Positions 48,698 through 57,178 of a DNA stretch of 64,000 nucleotides are shown here, one piece after another. Position 1 is the first letter of the stretch. Each line of letters opens with the position of its first letter. A program made the position numbers and the translations under genes. Below the pieces are notes generated by a model, which saw only the letters and a list, made by a program, of their open reading frames with translations, had not been told where the DNA came from and did not search any database. This DNA is from Pseudonocardia parietis. Lineage in GTDB: Bacteria > Actinomycetota > Actinomycetes > Mycobacteriales > Pseudonocardiaceae. The DNA is taken from NCBI RefSeq assembly GCF_017876315.1, contig NZ_JAGINU010000001.1, positions 248,001-312,000 of the forward strand, written 5' to 3'.

Positions 48698-49428
48698 CCG
48701 TCGAGCTGGTAGCCGGTGCCGCGGACGGTCCGGATCCGGTCCGGCCCGATCTTGCGGCGCAGGTAGGAGATGTAGACCTGCACCAGGTTCGCCGAGACCG
48801 GCTCGGACCAGGCGCTGCGGGCGAGCTCGTCGTGCGTGACGACCTCGCCCGCCCGCTCGGCGAGCGCGACCAGCAGCGCGTACTCGGTGGGCGACAGGGC
48901 GACCCGGCGACCGTCGGCGAACACCTGGCCCGCGTCGACGTCCAGCGACAGTCCGCCGTGGCCGAGCACGGTCGGCGCGGGTAGCCCGGCCGCCGCACGC
49001 AGCCGCAGCCGGATCCGCGCGGCGAGCTCGTCGGGCGCGAACGGGCGGATGAGGAAGTCGTCCCGGTCGCCGCGGAGCAGGCTGAGCACGCCGACCCGCC
49101 GCTCGCGGGGGACCACCGTGATCACCGGTGTCGGCGGCGACTCGGCCTGCACCGCACCGAGCAGCACCGACGGGTCGGGCCCGGGGAGTTCCATGTCGAG
49201 GACCAGCAGGTCCGCGCGGCCGGCCCGGACGGTGTCGAGCAGCTCGATGCCGTCGGAGGCGATGGCGAGATCGATCCCCTCGGCCGCGAGGTCCCTGCCC
49301 AGCCCACGGCCGAGCGAGACGGACGTCGCGGACGGCGGCAGGGCGAGCAGCACGGTCAGCGGCCGGGACGGGGAGCGCGGCGCCGGGACGGGGAGGGACG
49401 GAGCGACGGGGGGAGCCTGGTCGTTCAC
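48694..49428 (-). CDS. Orphan, atypical OmpR-type response regulator
   Basis: 244 residues. The receiver region (about 24-140) keeps the acceptor-like Asp78 (LLVLDMELPG), but the N-terminal acidic pair is missing (LTVLLALPPSATS) and the conserved Lys is Arg128 (DDFLIRPFAP). The winged helix (about 150-243, ending RTVRGTGYQLDG) is intact. Without Mg-binding acids normal phosphorylation is unlikely. No kinase gene adjoins. It is divergent from the GH16 gene and may regulate it. Confidence 0.85.
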   Translation of the reverse strand: MNDQAPPVAPSLPVPAPRSPSRPLTVLLALPPSATSVSLGRGLGRDLAAEGIDLAIASDGIELLDTVRAGRADLLVLDMELPGPDPSVLLGAVQAESPPTPVITVVPRERRVGVLSLLRGDRDDFLIRPFAPDELAARIRLRLRAAAGLPAPTVLGHGGLSLDVDAGQVFADGRRVALSPTEYALLVALAERAGEVVTHDELARSAWSEPVSANLVQVYISYLRRKIGPDRIRTVRGTGYQLDG

Positions 49429-49473
49429 GGTTCCTGATAAGGGGTTCGGGGAGCTGGGGGGAGCATCCGGCCA

Positions 49474-49491
49474 CTGTCGCGCGATCGACAG
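49474..49491. promoter_or_regulatory. 18-bp inverted repeat between response regulator and GH16 gene
   Basis: CTGTCG, CGCGAT, CGACAG, 46 bases upstream of the regulator start in a 276-bp divergent gap. The remainder of the gap shows no gene; an AT-richer stretch lies at 49555-49610. Possible operator for the atypical regulator. Confidence 0.4.
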
Positions 49492-49704
49492 TCGGTCACA
49501 ATCGGCTAACGGTGCGACGCGCAGCCTCGGTGCCCACCGATCGGGGGTACCTGAGAACCAAACTGCTCCGTTCGGCGCAGATTCTGTACCGTTTTGACCG
49601 AATACTGCTGATCATCGCTCAGCGACGACCTGTCGGCGCGGGGAAGCAACCACCCTTCTCAGCGAGGGTGTTCACACTCGGTCACTCTACTTAGAGTCCC
49701 GGTC

Positions 49705-51279
49705 ATGCAACGGAAGACTTCCGCTGCGGCTGATCGGATCGACCCCCGGGATCTGATCGAGCGGGTCGCCGCAGAGCACAGCTCCCCCTCTGTGCCGTCC
49801 CCACGGGCAGGACGTTCCGCGTCCGCCGCCGTCCCCGCCACGACCCTGTTGCAGGGTGCGGTGACCGCCTCCGGGCGGCACCGGCGCGTGTGGACCGACG
49901 ACGACACCGGTGCCGCTGCGGCGGATTCCCCCACCGGTGGCGTCGGACGTGCGGACCGTGCGTCGGACGGCACGGCCACCGAGGTCCGGGTGACCACGAC
50001 GGCGCTTCCCGCCGGCGACGCGAGCCCGTGGGCACCGCGCCCACCGGCCGGGTCGTTCCCACCCCCGGATGACGACGGTGTGCCCGAGACCAGCGGGACC
50101 ACGATCGCCGGCCTGCACGAGGACGACGCCGAACCGGCGGGCGACGACCCGGTCGCCGAACCGGCGGGCGGCGGCTCCGTCGTCGAGATCGACCGGGCCG
50201 GCTCCCCCCGCCGGTCCGCGGTCCGCCGGTTCGCCCCGCTCGGCGTGGGCGCCGCCGCACTCCTCGCAGCGACGATGGTGGTGACGCTGCTGCAGCCCGG
50301 GACCGAGGACCCGTCGCTGAGCACCACGCTGGTCGACGCGTCCCGCCGCTCGGTCTCGGAAGGGGTCGGCGCCGCCACCTCGGGCATCGGCGACGGCGGT
50401 GGGTCCCGGCTGGCCGACGCCGCGGGAGGCGCGTCCGGCCAGATCGGCCCGGCGATCGCCGCGGCCGAGGCCGCCGAGCGCCGGGACGAGGAACGGAGCA
50501 GCCGGGCCACGTCGGACACGCAGGACGGCTCCTCCGGATCGGGCTCCGGCGCGACGTCCGGATCGGAGTCCGGACCGGGGTCCGGCGAGGGCTCCGCACC
50601 GGCCGCCGGCGGCGGTGGCGTCGCCGAGGCCGCCCAGGTCGCGGGCCAGGGTGTTCAGGCCGCGCTGGCGAAGGGCTGGCAGGCGATCGGCGGGGACGAG
50701 TTCACCGGCTCGTCGCTCGGTGAGAACTGGTCCGCCTACGACGGCCCCGGCCACGACGGCAACGGTCGTCGTACACCGGACGCGGTGTCGGTCGAGAACG
50801 ACAACCTCGTGATCCGCGGTGACTCCGAGGGCAACACCGGTGGCATCGCCTGGGGCGAACCCCAGAAGTACGGCAAGTGGGAGATGCGGGCCAAGTTCCC
50901 GGCCGGCGACAAGCAGTACCACCCGGTACTGCTGCTGTGGCCGAGCGAGGTCTCCTGGCCGGAGGGCGGCGAGGTCGACTTCGCCGAGACCACCAGCGCG
51001 AGCGACGACGTGTCGTTCTTCCTGCACTACGGGTCGGACAACTCGCAGAAGGACGCGAAGAAGGCCCTCGACATCACCCAGTGGAACAACTACGCCGTCG
51101 AGTGGACCCCGGACGCGATCATCGGCTACATCAACGGCGAGGAGTGGTTCCGCTCCGAGGACCCGAACACGCTGCCCCCGGGCCCGATGCACGCCACGGT
51201 CCAGCTGGACTACTTCCCCGAGGGCGGATCACCCGAGCCCAGCGAGATGCACGTGGCCTGGATGCGCCAGTACTCCTGA
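49705..51279 (+). CDS. Membrane-anchored GH16 beta-glucanase-like protein
   Basis: 524 residues. A charged, low-complexity cytosolic N-terminus of about 175 residues, one membrane helix (about 176-197, FAPLGVGAAALLAATMVVTLL), a Ser/Gly/Ala-rich linker (about 200-320) and a C-terminal GH16 domain (about 325-523). The catalytic ExDxxE is E423-V-D425-F-A-E428 in GGEVDFAETTS. GH16 enzymes hydrolyse or transglycosylate beta-1,3/1,4-glucans. The topology places the domain outside the cell. The long cytosolic part is unusual for the family. Confidence 0.85.
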   Translation: MQRKTSAAADRIDPRDLIERVAAEHSSPSVPSPRAGRSASAAVPATTLLQGAVTASGRHRRVWTDDDTGAAAADSPTGGVGRADRASDGTATEVRVTTTALPAGDASPWAPRPPAGSFPPPDDDGVPETSGTTIAGLHEDDAEPAGDDPVAEPAGGGSVVEIDRAGSPRRSAVRRFAPLGVGAAALLAATMVVTLLQPGTEDPSLSTTLVDASRRSVSEGVGAATSGIGDGGGSRLADAAGGASGQIGPAIAAAEAAERRDEERSSRATSDTQDGSSGSGSGATSGSESGPGSGEGSAPAAGGGGVAEAAQVAGQGVQAALAKGWQAIGGDEFTGSSLGENWSAYDGPGHDGNGRRTPDAVSVENDNLVIRGDSEGNTGGIAWGEPQKYGKWEMRAKFPAGDKQYHPVLLLWPSEVSWPEGGEVDFAETTSASDDVSFFLHYGSDNSQKDAKKALDITQWNNYAVEWTPDAIIGYINGEEWFRSEDPNTLPPGPMHATVQLDYFPEGGSPEPSEMHVAWMRQYS

Positions 51280-51293
51280 CCCGCACCACGAGA

Positions 51294-51332
51294 CCGCCCG
51301 CCGCCCGGCGCTCCCCACCGGACGGCGGGCGG
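51294..51332 (+). terminator. Hairpin terminator after the GH16 gene
   Basis: Perfect 10-bp arms CCGCCCGCCG (51294-51303) and CGGCGGGCGG (51323-51332), 15 bases after the stop at 51279. No U-tract. It runs directly into the 9-bp repeat array. Confidence 0.7.
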
Positions 51333-51376
51333 TGCTCACAGTGCTCACACGGCTCACAAGTCTCACAGGGCTCACA
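51332..51376. repeat. 9-bp tandem repeat, five units, at a convergent gene junction
   Basis: CTCACA begins at 51335, 51344, 51353, 51362 and 51371, exactly nine bases apart; units read GTGCTCACA, GTGCTCACA, CGGCTCACA, AGTCTCACA, GGGCTCACA. The last unit includes the first bases of the acetyltransferase stop. It lies between the ends of convergent genes, like the related array at 55121. Confidence 0.8.
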
Positions 51377-51869
51377 TCAGGTCTCGCCGCATCGCCAGCC
51401 GCGGCCACGCGTCCAGGCCGCGGGCGATCTCGTCGTCCCGGATCGCCCGGAGCCCGGGGCCGGGCTCGATCAGCTCCCGGAACCCGAGCCGGGCCCAGTA
51501 CGGCCCGTTCCACGGCACGTCCCGGTAGGTGGTCAGGGTCAGCGCGGGCAGCCGCCGGTCCCGCGCCCACCCGGCGAGGTGCTCGACCAGCCGCTCGCCG
51601 ATCCGGCTGCCCCGCATCCGTGGCAGCACCGACACCTGCTCGATGTGCGCGCACCCGTCGACGATCTCGGTGATCAGGTATCCGGCCTGCGTGCCCCCGC
51701 GCTCGTCGACGAACGCCCGGCCGGCCGCGGCATAGGCGGCGAGCACGGCCGCGGGCGGCGGCTCGTCGTCGGCGACCACGTCCAGCCCGATCGCCCGGAA
51801 CGGCTCCCCGGCCGCCCGCTCGATCTCCCGCATGACGGCGGCGTCGGCCGGCGTCGCCGTCCTGATCAT
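51372..51869 (-). CDS. GNAT family N-acetyltransferase
   Basis: 165 residues. The acetyl-CoA loop is in VSVLPRMRGSRIGERLVEHL (R-x-x-G-x-G/A type), with MIRTATPADAAVMREIERAA at the start and LTLTTYRDVPWNGPYWARLGF at the C-terminal strand. It acetylates an unknown amine or protein N-terminus. Start overlaps the SRPBCC gene stop (ATGA). Confidence 0.85.
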   Translation of the reverse strand: MIRTATPADAAVMREIERAAGEPFRAIGLDVVADDEPPPAAVLAAYAAAGRAFVDERGGTQAGYLITEIVDGCAHIEQVSVLPRMRGSRIGERLVEHLAGWARDRRLPALTLTTYRDVPWNGPYWARLGFRELIEPGPGLRAIRDDEIARGLDAWPRLAMRRDLM

Positions 51870-52327
51870 GCGGGTGCGTCCTCGACGACCGCGCGGATGC
51901 GGTGCAGCGTCTCGGTCATGCCCCGCACGTTCGTCCGCCGCCGCGCCCACCCGGCGAGCGTCCAGTAGATCCGGGTCGCCACACCGTCCTGCAGCGTGAA
52001 CGACTCGGTGACGTCGGTGCCGCCGCCGCTCGGGGTGAACCGGTAGTGCCAGTTGTTCAGGGTGCGGGTGCCCGTCCCCACCGCGAAGCCGAACTCGCGG
52101 CCCGGCTCGCACGCGGTGACCCGGCAGAGGGTCCAGTACGTCGGCCCGCGGCCGTTGCGCTTCACCCGCCCGCGGAACCGGGCTCCGAGGGCCGGTCCGG
52201 TCACACCGTCGAGCCACTCCGCATCGAGGGTCTCCGGGGAGAACCGGCCGGTGTTGCGCACGTCGGCGACCAGATCCCAGATCTCGTCCGCCGGTGCCCG
52301 CATGTGCACGGTGACCTCGTCGTGCAT
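51866..52327 (-). CDS. SRPBCC family protein (polyketide cyclase/dehydrase type)
   Basis: 153 residues. Helix-grip fold: VTVHMRAPADEIWDLVADVRNTGRF, WLDGVTGPALGARFRGRVKR, GREFGFAVGTGTRTLNNWHYRF. These proteins bind a hydrophobic ligand in a central cavity. Function here is unknown. ATG with GAGGAGG nine bases ahead. Coupled to the acetyltransferase. Confidence 0.85.
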   Translation of the reverse strand: MHDEVTVHMRAPADEIWDLVADVRNTGRFSPETLDAEWLDGVTGPALGARFRGRVKRNGRGPTYWTLCRVTACEPGREFGFAVGTGTRTLNNWHYRFTPSGGGTDVTESFTLQDGVATRIYWTLAGWARRRTNVRGMTETLHRIRAVVEDAPA

Positions 52328-52347
52328 GGTTCCTCCTCGTCCGTGCC

Positions 52348-53844
52348 TCACGTCCCGACCAGGTCGGCCGCCCGTTCCCCGATCATGACGGCCGTCGCCG
52401 CCGGACCGCGCCGGGGTACCGACGGCAGGACCGAGGTGTCGGCGACCCGCAGGCCCGCCAGGCCGTGCACCCGCAGGTCCGGCCCGACGACGGCGTCCGG
52501 CCCGGTCCCCATCCCGGCGCTGCCGGACAGGTGCACCGACGTCGTCAGCCGGCTGTGCACCCACTCGTCGAGCCGGGTGTCGTTGCCGAGCTCCCAGCCG
52601 GCCGGCCCCCCGTCGTCGGGCCCGGCCCGGTCCCACCCGGCGACCCGCAGGATCTCCGCCGCGACCCGCACCGCGGCCCGTATCCGGTGCCGGTCCGACG
52701 TGCTGCGCAGGTAGCGGTAGTCCAGCCGCGGCGGGTCGGCGTGGTCCGGCGAGGTGATCGCGAGCATTCCGCGGCTGTCCGGGCGCTGCACTGCGCACAT
52801 CAGGTGCGCGGGACCACCCGGTGCGAACGGGTGCGCGAACAGCAGGATCTCCAGGTCCCCCGCCGGGTCGGTGCCCGAGTCGAGATGCAACGACGCCTGT
52901 GCGGCGACGGCGTCGGCGTGCGGATCGGGCAGGCCGCTGCGCAACGGCAGGAACACCGCGGGATGGTCGGACCAGCCGCGCCCGACCCCGGGCAGCTCGT
53001 GCCGCACGGCGACGCCCGCGGCGCGCAATGTGTCCTCCGGGCCGATCCCGGAGCGCTGCAGCAGTGCCGGGCTCCCCACCGCCCCGGCGGCGACCACGAC
53101 CTCGGCCGCATGCAGCTCGTCGTCGCCGATCCGCACGCCGTACACCCGGTCGCCGCGCAGCAGCAGCGAGTCGACGACCCGGCCGCCGTACACGGTCAGG
53201 GCGTCCTGCCACTCGCCGCCGCCCCACGGCGGGGGCAGGTAGGCGGTCGCCGAGCTCACCCGCCTGCCGTCGACGGCGTTGGACGGGACCGTCCCGGCGC
53301 CGGGCGCGGCGCCGCCGTTCTTGTCCGGCTCCGGCGGGTACCCGAGCGCGGCGCAGGCCTGCAGGAACGGGTCGGTGACCGGTGCGCGCAGGTGACCGGA
53401 CGGCCGGGAGATCCGCAGTGGCCCGTCGCCACCGTGCACATCGGACGTGCAGAAGTCCAGGTCGCGCTCGAGCCGCCGGTAGTAGGGCAGGACGTCGTCG
53501 TACGACCAGCCGGGGACGGCCCAGTCGGCGAAGTCGGCGGGCACCGCGCGGACGAAGTAGCCGCCGTTGATCGCGCCGGATCCACCGAGCACCCGCCCGC
53601 GGGGCACGGTCCACTCGCGGCCCTGGCACAGGGTCGCGCGGTAGGCCCAGTTCAGGACGTGTCCGGGGGTGGTGGCGGCGAGCGAGGCGATCGGTGTGGA
53701 GTCCGGCGGGACGACGACGCTGCCCGCCTCCACCAGCGCCGTCCGGACACCGCGTGCGGCCAGCCGGCCCGCGAGCGCGCACCCGGCAGAACCCGCGCCG
53801 ACCACCACCACGTCGTGGACGTCCGTCCTCGCACTGCCCGTCAT
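52348..53844 (-). CDS. GMC family FAD-dependent oxidoreductase (possibly MftG-like)
   Basis: 498 residues. ADP-binding loop VVVVGAGSAGCALAGRLAARG, PRGRVLGGSGAINGGYFVR, and the C-terminal block LRVADTSVLPSVPRRGPAAT with the His of TTSVHLSGSAGMG. Members oxidise alcohols. The PRRGPAATAVMIGER ending recalls MftG of the mycofactocin system, but no mft genes lie here, so a free-standing alcohol oxidoreductase is equally likely. It starts only ten bases from the divergent peptidase. Confidence 0.85.
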   Translation of the reverse strand: MTGSARTDVHDVVVVGAGSAGCALAGRLAARGVRTALVEAGSVVVPPDSTPIASLAATTPGHVLNWAYRATLCQGREWTVPRGRVLGGSGAINGGYFVRAVPADFADWAVPGWSYDDVLPYYRRLERDLDFCTSDVHGGDGPLRISRPSGHLRAPVTDPFLQACAALGYPPEPDKNGGAAPGAGTVPSNAVDGRRVSSATAYLPPPWGGGEWQDALTVYGGRVVDSLLLRGDRVYGVRIGDDELHAAEVVVAAGAVGSPALLQRSGIGPEDTLRAAGVAVRHELPGVGRGWSDHPAVFLPLRSGLPDPHADAVAAQASLHLDSGTDPAGDLEILLFAHPFAPGGPAHLMCAVQRPDSRGMLAITSPDHADPPRLDYRYLRSTSDRHRIRAAVRVAAEILRVAGWDRAGPDDGGPAGWELGNDTRLDEWVHSRLTTSVHLSGSAGMGTGPDAVVGPDLRVHGLAGLRVADTSVLPSVPRRGPAATAVMIGERAADLVGT

Positions 53845-53854
53845 TGCTGCCAGG

Positions 53855-55120
53855 ATGCCCTACGTGACCGACGCTGCACGTGACCTCGCCTCGTTCCTGA
53901 CCGCGAGCCCGTCTCCGTACCACGCGGTGGCCGAGGCCGTCCGCCGGCTGACCACGGCCGGGTTCGTCGAGCAGCCCGAGGACGGGCCCTGGGTCGAGGG
54001 CGCCGGCGGCCGCTACCTGGTGCGGGACGGCACGATCCTCGCCTGGTGGCAGCCGGAGACGCCCGGCGGACGGCCGCTGCGGGTCTTCGCCGCGCACACC
54101 GACTCCCCCGGGTTCAAGGTCAAGCCGAACCCGGACGTCGGTACGGCCGGCTGGCGGCAGCTCGGCGTCGAGGTCTACGGCGGCGCGCTGTGGAACTCCT
54201 GGCTCGACCGCGACCTCGGGCTGGCCGGCCGGCTGGCGCTGTACGACGGCCGGGTCGTCCCGGTGCGGGTGGACCGGCCGCTGCTGCGCATCCCGCAGCT
54301 CGCGATCCACCTCGACCGCGGCGTGAACCAGGGCCTGACCCTCGATCCGCAGCAGCACCTGCTGCCCGTCTGGGGTCTGGGCACGCCGGACGACGGCGCC
54401 CTGGCCGGGTTCCTGGCCGCCCTGGCCGACGTGGACCCGGACGAGATCGCCGCGCACGACCTGTTCACCCACGAGCTCACCCCGCCCGCCCTGCTGGGCC
54501 GCGACGACGAGCTGATGGCGGCGCCGCGACTGGACAACCTGGCGTCGGTGCACGCGGGGGTCAACGCGCTGATCGCCGCCGCCGAGCGGGACCCGGAGAC
54601 CGTTCCGGTGTTCGTCGGGTTCGACCACGAGGAGGTCGGCTCGGACAGCGCCACGGGTGCGGCCGGGCCGCTGCTGGAGACCGTGCTGACCCGGCTCGCC
54701 GGCGGGTTCGAGGCCCGCCGCCCGGTGTTCTCCCGGTCCCGGTGCCTGTCGGTGGACGTCACGCACGCGGCGCACCCGAACCACCTGGACAAGCACGACC
54801 CGAACCACCTGTCGGTGCCGAACCGGGGCCCGACGCTCAAGGTCAACGCGGTGCAGCGCTACGCCACCGATGCTCCCGGGGCGGCTGCGTGGAAGCGCGC
54901 GTGCCGCACCGCGGACGTGCCGAACCAGGTGTTCGTCTCGAAGAACACGGTGCCCTGCGGCTCCACCGTCGGGCCGATCATGGCGACCCGGCTGGGGATC
55001 CGGACGATCGACGTCGGCATCCCGGTGCTGTCCATGCACTCGGCCCGGGAGCTGTGCGGGGTGCACGACCCGGGGCTGATGTTCCGGGCGGGCGTGGAGT
55101 TCCTCGCCGACCCGGAGTGA
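53855..55120 (+). CDS. M18 family aminopeptidase
   Basis: 421 residues. Dinuclear-zinc aminopeptidase: first His in FAAHTDSPGFKVKPN, bridging Asp in APRLDNLASVHA, the DHEEVGSDSATGA Glu pair, and late MHSARELCGVHD. It removes N-terminal, often acidic, residues. Length is normal. The ATG at 53855 leaves ten bases to the divergent GMC start, so both promoters must lie in the opposite coding regions, or the true start is a little downstream. Confidence 0.9.
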   Translation: MPYVTDAARDLASFLTASPSPYHAVAEAVRRLTTAGFVEQPEDGPWVEGAGGRYLVRDGTILAWWQPETPGGRPLRVFAAHTDSPGFKVKPNPDVGTAGWRQLGVEVYGGALWNSWLDRDLGLAGRLALYDGRVVPVRVDRPLLRIPQLAIHLDRGVNQGLTLDPQQHLLPVWGLGTPDDGALAGFLAALADVDPDEIAAHDLFTHELTPPALLGRDDELMAAPRLDNLASVHAGVNALIAAAERDPETVPVFVGFDHEEVGSDSATGAAGPLLETVLTRLAGGFEARRPVFSRSRCLSVDVTHAAHPNHLDKHDPNHLSVPNRGPTLKVNAVQRYATDAPGAAAWKRACRTADVPNQVFVSKNTVPCGSTVGPIMATRLGIRTIDVGIPVLSMHSARELCGVHDPGLMFRAGVEFLADPE

Positions 55121-55156
55121 GCGCTCAGAGTGCTCGGGGTGCTCGGGGTGCTCAGG
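55121..55156. repeat. 9-bp tandem repeat, four units, at a convergent gene junction
   Basis: Units GCGCTCAGA, GTGCTCGGG, GTGCTCGGG, GTGCTCAGG begin immediately after the peptidase stop and run into the yccF-like stop (55152-55154). Same unit length and core (GTGCTC) as the array at 51332, and again between convergent genes. Confidence 0.75.
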
Positions 55157-55559
55157 TCGCGATCCGGGACCCCGGCACGTAGGCGTCGGTGTCCACGATC
55201 TGCGAACCGAGCGGGAACAGCGACACCGGGATCAGCTTCAGGTTCGCCCAGGCCAGCGGCAGTCCGACGATCGTGATCGCCAGGGCGATCGCGGTACCGA
55301 TGTGCCCGATCACGAGCCACCAGCCGAACAGGATGATCCAGATGACGTTGCCGATCGTGGACGCGGCGCCCGCCGTGGGGCGGCGCACCACGTCCCGGCC
55401 GAACGGCCACAGCGCGTAGACCCCGATCCGGAACGACGCGATGCCGAACGGGATGGTGACGATCAGCAGGCAGGCGACGATCCCGGCGGCCAGGTAGCCG
55501 AGGAACAGCCAGAAGCCCGAGAGCACGAGCCAGATGACGTTCAGGATCAACCGGAGCAT
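55152..55559 (-). CDS. YccF-domain inner membrane protein
   Basis: 135 residues. Two copies of the YccF motif: LRLILNVIWLVLSGFWLFLG followed by IPFGIASFRIGVYALWPFGR, and STIGNVIWIILFGWWLVIGH followed by IVGLPLAWANLKLIPVSLFP. Four hydrophobic segments. Function unknown; conserved widely in bacteria. ATG at 55559 is the only reasonable start. Confidence 0.88.
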   Translation of the reverse strand: MLRLILNVIWLVLSGFWLFLGYLAAGIVACLLIVTIPFGIASFRIGVYALWPFGRDVVRRPTAGAASTIGNVIWIILFGWWLVIGHIGTAIALAITIVGLPLAWANLKLIPVSLFPLGSQIVDTDAYVPGSRIAT

Positions 55560-55733
55560 GTCTCCAGGATGCCCGTCCTGCCCGGTTCGAACCCGGGGTT
55601 CACCCTGATGCCTCCCTGGTATCGCATCCGGGACCCGACACTGCACACCCGGCCGCCGCGAGCGTCGAGCCCGTGGGTGACCGAGAGGAAATCCGTCACG
55701 ATCGCGACGCCGGATGCGTGTCAGGATCCGGGT

Positions 55734-56918
55734 ATGGACGGATCGGTGGCCATCGTCGGAGCCGGGATCGGCGGGCTGACGCTGGCCCTCTCGCTGCATG
55801 CGCGCGGGGTTCCGGTGACCGTGTACGAGCGTGCGGCGGAGCTGCGCGAGGTGGGCGCCGCGGTGGCGCTGTCGGCGAACGGTCTGCGTCCGATCGACGA
55901 GCTGGGGCTGCTCGGCGAGCTCGAGGCCGTCGCCACCCAGCCGACCGAGCTGATCCACCGCGGCTGGCGCACCCACGACCGGGTCACCGCGTTCCCGGTG
56001 GGGCTCGACGGCTCCTATCGCGAGCGGTTCGGAGCGCCCTACCTCGGCATCCACCGGGCGGAGTTCCAGCGGGTCCTGTCCGGGGCCTGCCCGCCCGGGA
56101 TGATCCGCCTGAGCAGCGAGGTCGTCTCGGCCGATCGCGACGGCACGCTCACCCTCGCCTCCGGTGAGACGGTCACCGCGTCGGTCGTCGTCGGTGCGGA
56201 CGGCGTCCACTCGGGGCTGCGCAGCCTGGTCGACCCAGCCGCGGCGCCCGCCTACACCGGCACCTCGGGCTTCCGCGGGATCGTGCCGGTGAGCAGCCTG
56301 CCGTCGCTGCCGGACCCGGGCGCGATCCAGTTCTGGATGGGCCCCGACGCGCACCTGCTGCACTACGCCATCGGCCCGGACGGCGGGGACGTCAACTTCC
56401 TCGCCGTGCTGGAGGGTCCGGCACAGTGGGCCGCCGGTCCGGGGCCTGCCGAGGCCGAACCGGGCACCCTGGCACGGGCGTTCGCGGGCTGGGCACCCGC
56501 CGTGCGGGAGATGGTCGAGGCGGTACCGCAGTCGGCGCACTGGCCGCTGTACACGCTGCCGCCGCTCTCGCGGTGGACGGCGGGCCGCGTGGTGCTGCTC
56601 GGCGACGCCGCGCACACGATGCTCCCGCACCACGGCCAGGGCGCCAACCAGTCCATCGAGGACGCCGTCGTGCTGGCCGACCTGCTCGCCGCCTCCGACG
56701 ACCACGTGCGCGCCTTCGCCCTGTACGAGCGGATCCGCCGGTACCGCACCCGGCAGGTGCAGCGCAGCTCGCTGGTCACCTCGGAGCTGCTGCACCTGCC
56801 CGACGGCCCGCGCTCCGCGGCCCGCGACGAGAAGCTGGCCGGCCTCGACCCGTGGCTGGCCTGGATCCACGGGACCGACCCCCGCGCCCAGACCCGCCCG
56901 GCCGTCGTCACCGCTTAG
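55734..56918 (+). CDS. FAD-dependent aromatic monooxygenase (salicylate / 3-hydroxybenzoate hydroxylase-like)
   Basis: 394 residues, class A flavoprotein monooxygenase. GAGIGGLTLALSLHARG FAD loop at the start, DG motif in VVVGADGVHSGLRSL, and the second FAD motif VVLLGDAAHTMLPHHGQGAN. It hydroxylates a phenolic acid with NAD(P)H and O2. The PHHGQGANQSIEDA form occurs in salicylate 1-monooxygenase and 3-hydroxybenzoate 6-monooxygenase; the first would produce catechol for the cat operon. AGGATCC lies before the ATG. Confidence 0.85.
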   Translation: MDGSVAIVGAGIGGLTLALSLHARGVPVTVYERAAELREVGAAVALSANGLRPIDELGLLGELEAVATQPTELIHRGWRTHDRVTAFPVGLDGSYRERFGAPYLGIHRAEFQRVLSGACPPGMIRLSSEVVSADRDGTLTLASGETVTASVVVGADGVHSGLRSLVDPAAAPAYTGTSGFRGIVPVSSLPSLPDPGAIQFWMGPDAHLLHYAIGPDGGDVNFLAVLEGPAQWAAGPGPAEAEPGTLARAFAGWAPAVREMVEAVPQSAHWPLYTLPPLSRWTAGRVVLLGDAAHTMLPHHGQGANQSIEDAVVLADLLAASDDHVRAFALYERIRRYRTRQVQRSSLVTSELLHLPDGPRSAARDEKLAGLDPWLAWIHGTDPRAQTRPAVVTA

Positions 56919-57041
56919 CTCGGCGGGAGCTCCTCGACGATGCTGGTACCGGCGCCGGGCCGGGACTCCCAGCACCAGTCCTCGTGCGAGCGGATCCGCC
57001 CGTCGGGAAGGACCTCGAGCCGGGCCGCCGCACCAACGGCA

Positions 57042-57105
57042 TGATCGCCGGTTCGTGCAGGATCGGTGTCAGATCTGGCACCGATCCCCCACGACTCCGC
57101 GATCA
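57042..57105. repeat. 64-bp nested palindromic element, family 1, copy B
   Basis: Ends TGATCGCCGG and CCGCGATCA; core arms GATCGGTGTC (57061-57070) and GGCACCGATC (57077-57086) around AGATCT. Aligned without gaps to 4636-4699. It stands in the 260-bp gap between the flavin monooxygenase and the DUF2975 gene. Confidence 0.8.
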
Positions 57106-57143
57106 CGACGTCAGGCGCCGGCAGTCGCGCCTGACCTCATCTC

Positions 57144-57177
57144 TTGACAGTCGATGGGAATCTATCGAGAATCGATA
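57144..57177 (+). promoter_or_regulatory. Promoter with overlapping operator, leaderless DUF2975/XRE operon
   Basis: TTGACA (57144-57149), 17 bases, GAGAAT (57167-57172). A perfect dyad TATCGA, GAA, TCGATA (57163-57177) covers the -10 box. Transcription would start about at the ATG (57179), and no ribosome-binding site is present, so the message looks leaderless. The XRE protein of the operon is the obvious candidate repressor. Confidence 0.7.
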
Positions 57178-57178
57178 C

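Noticed and set aside
52348..53844. Mycofactocin gene cluster
   Set aside because: The GMC protein resembles MftG at its end, but no mftA, mftC or other mft genes occur in the window.
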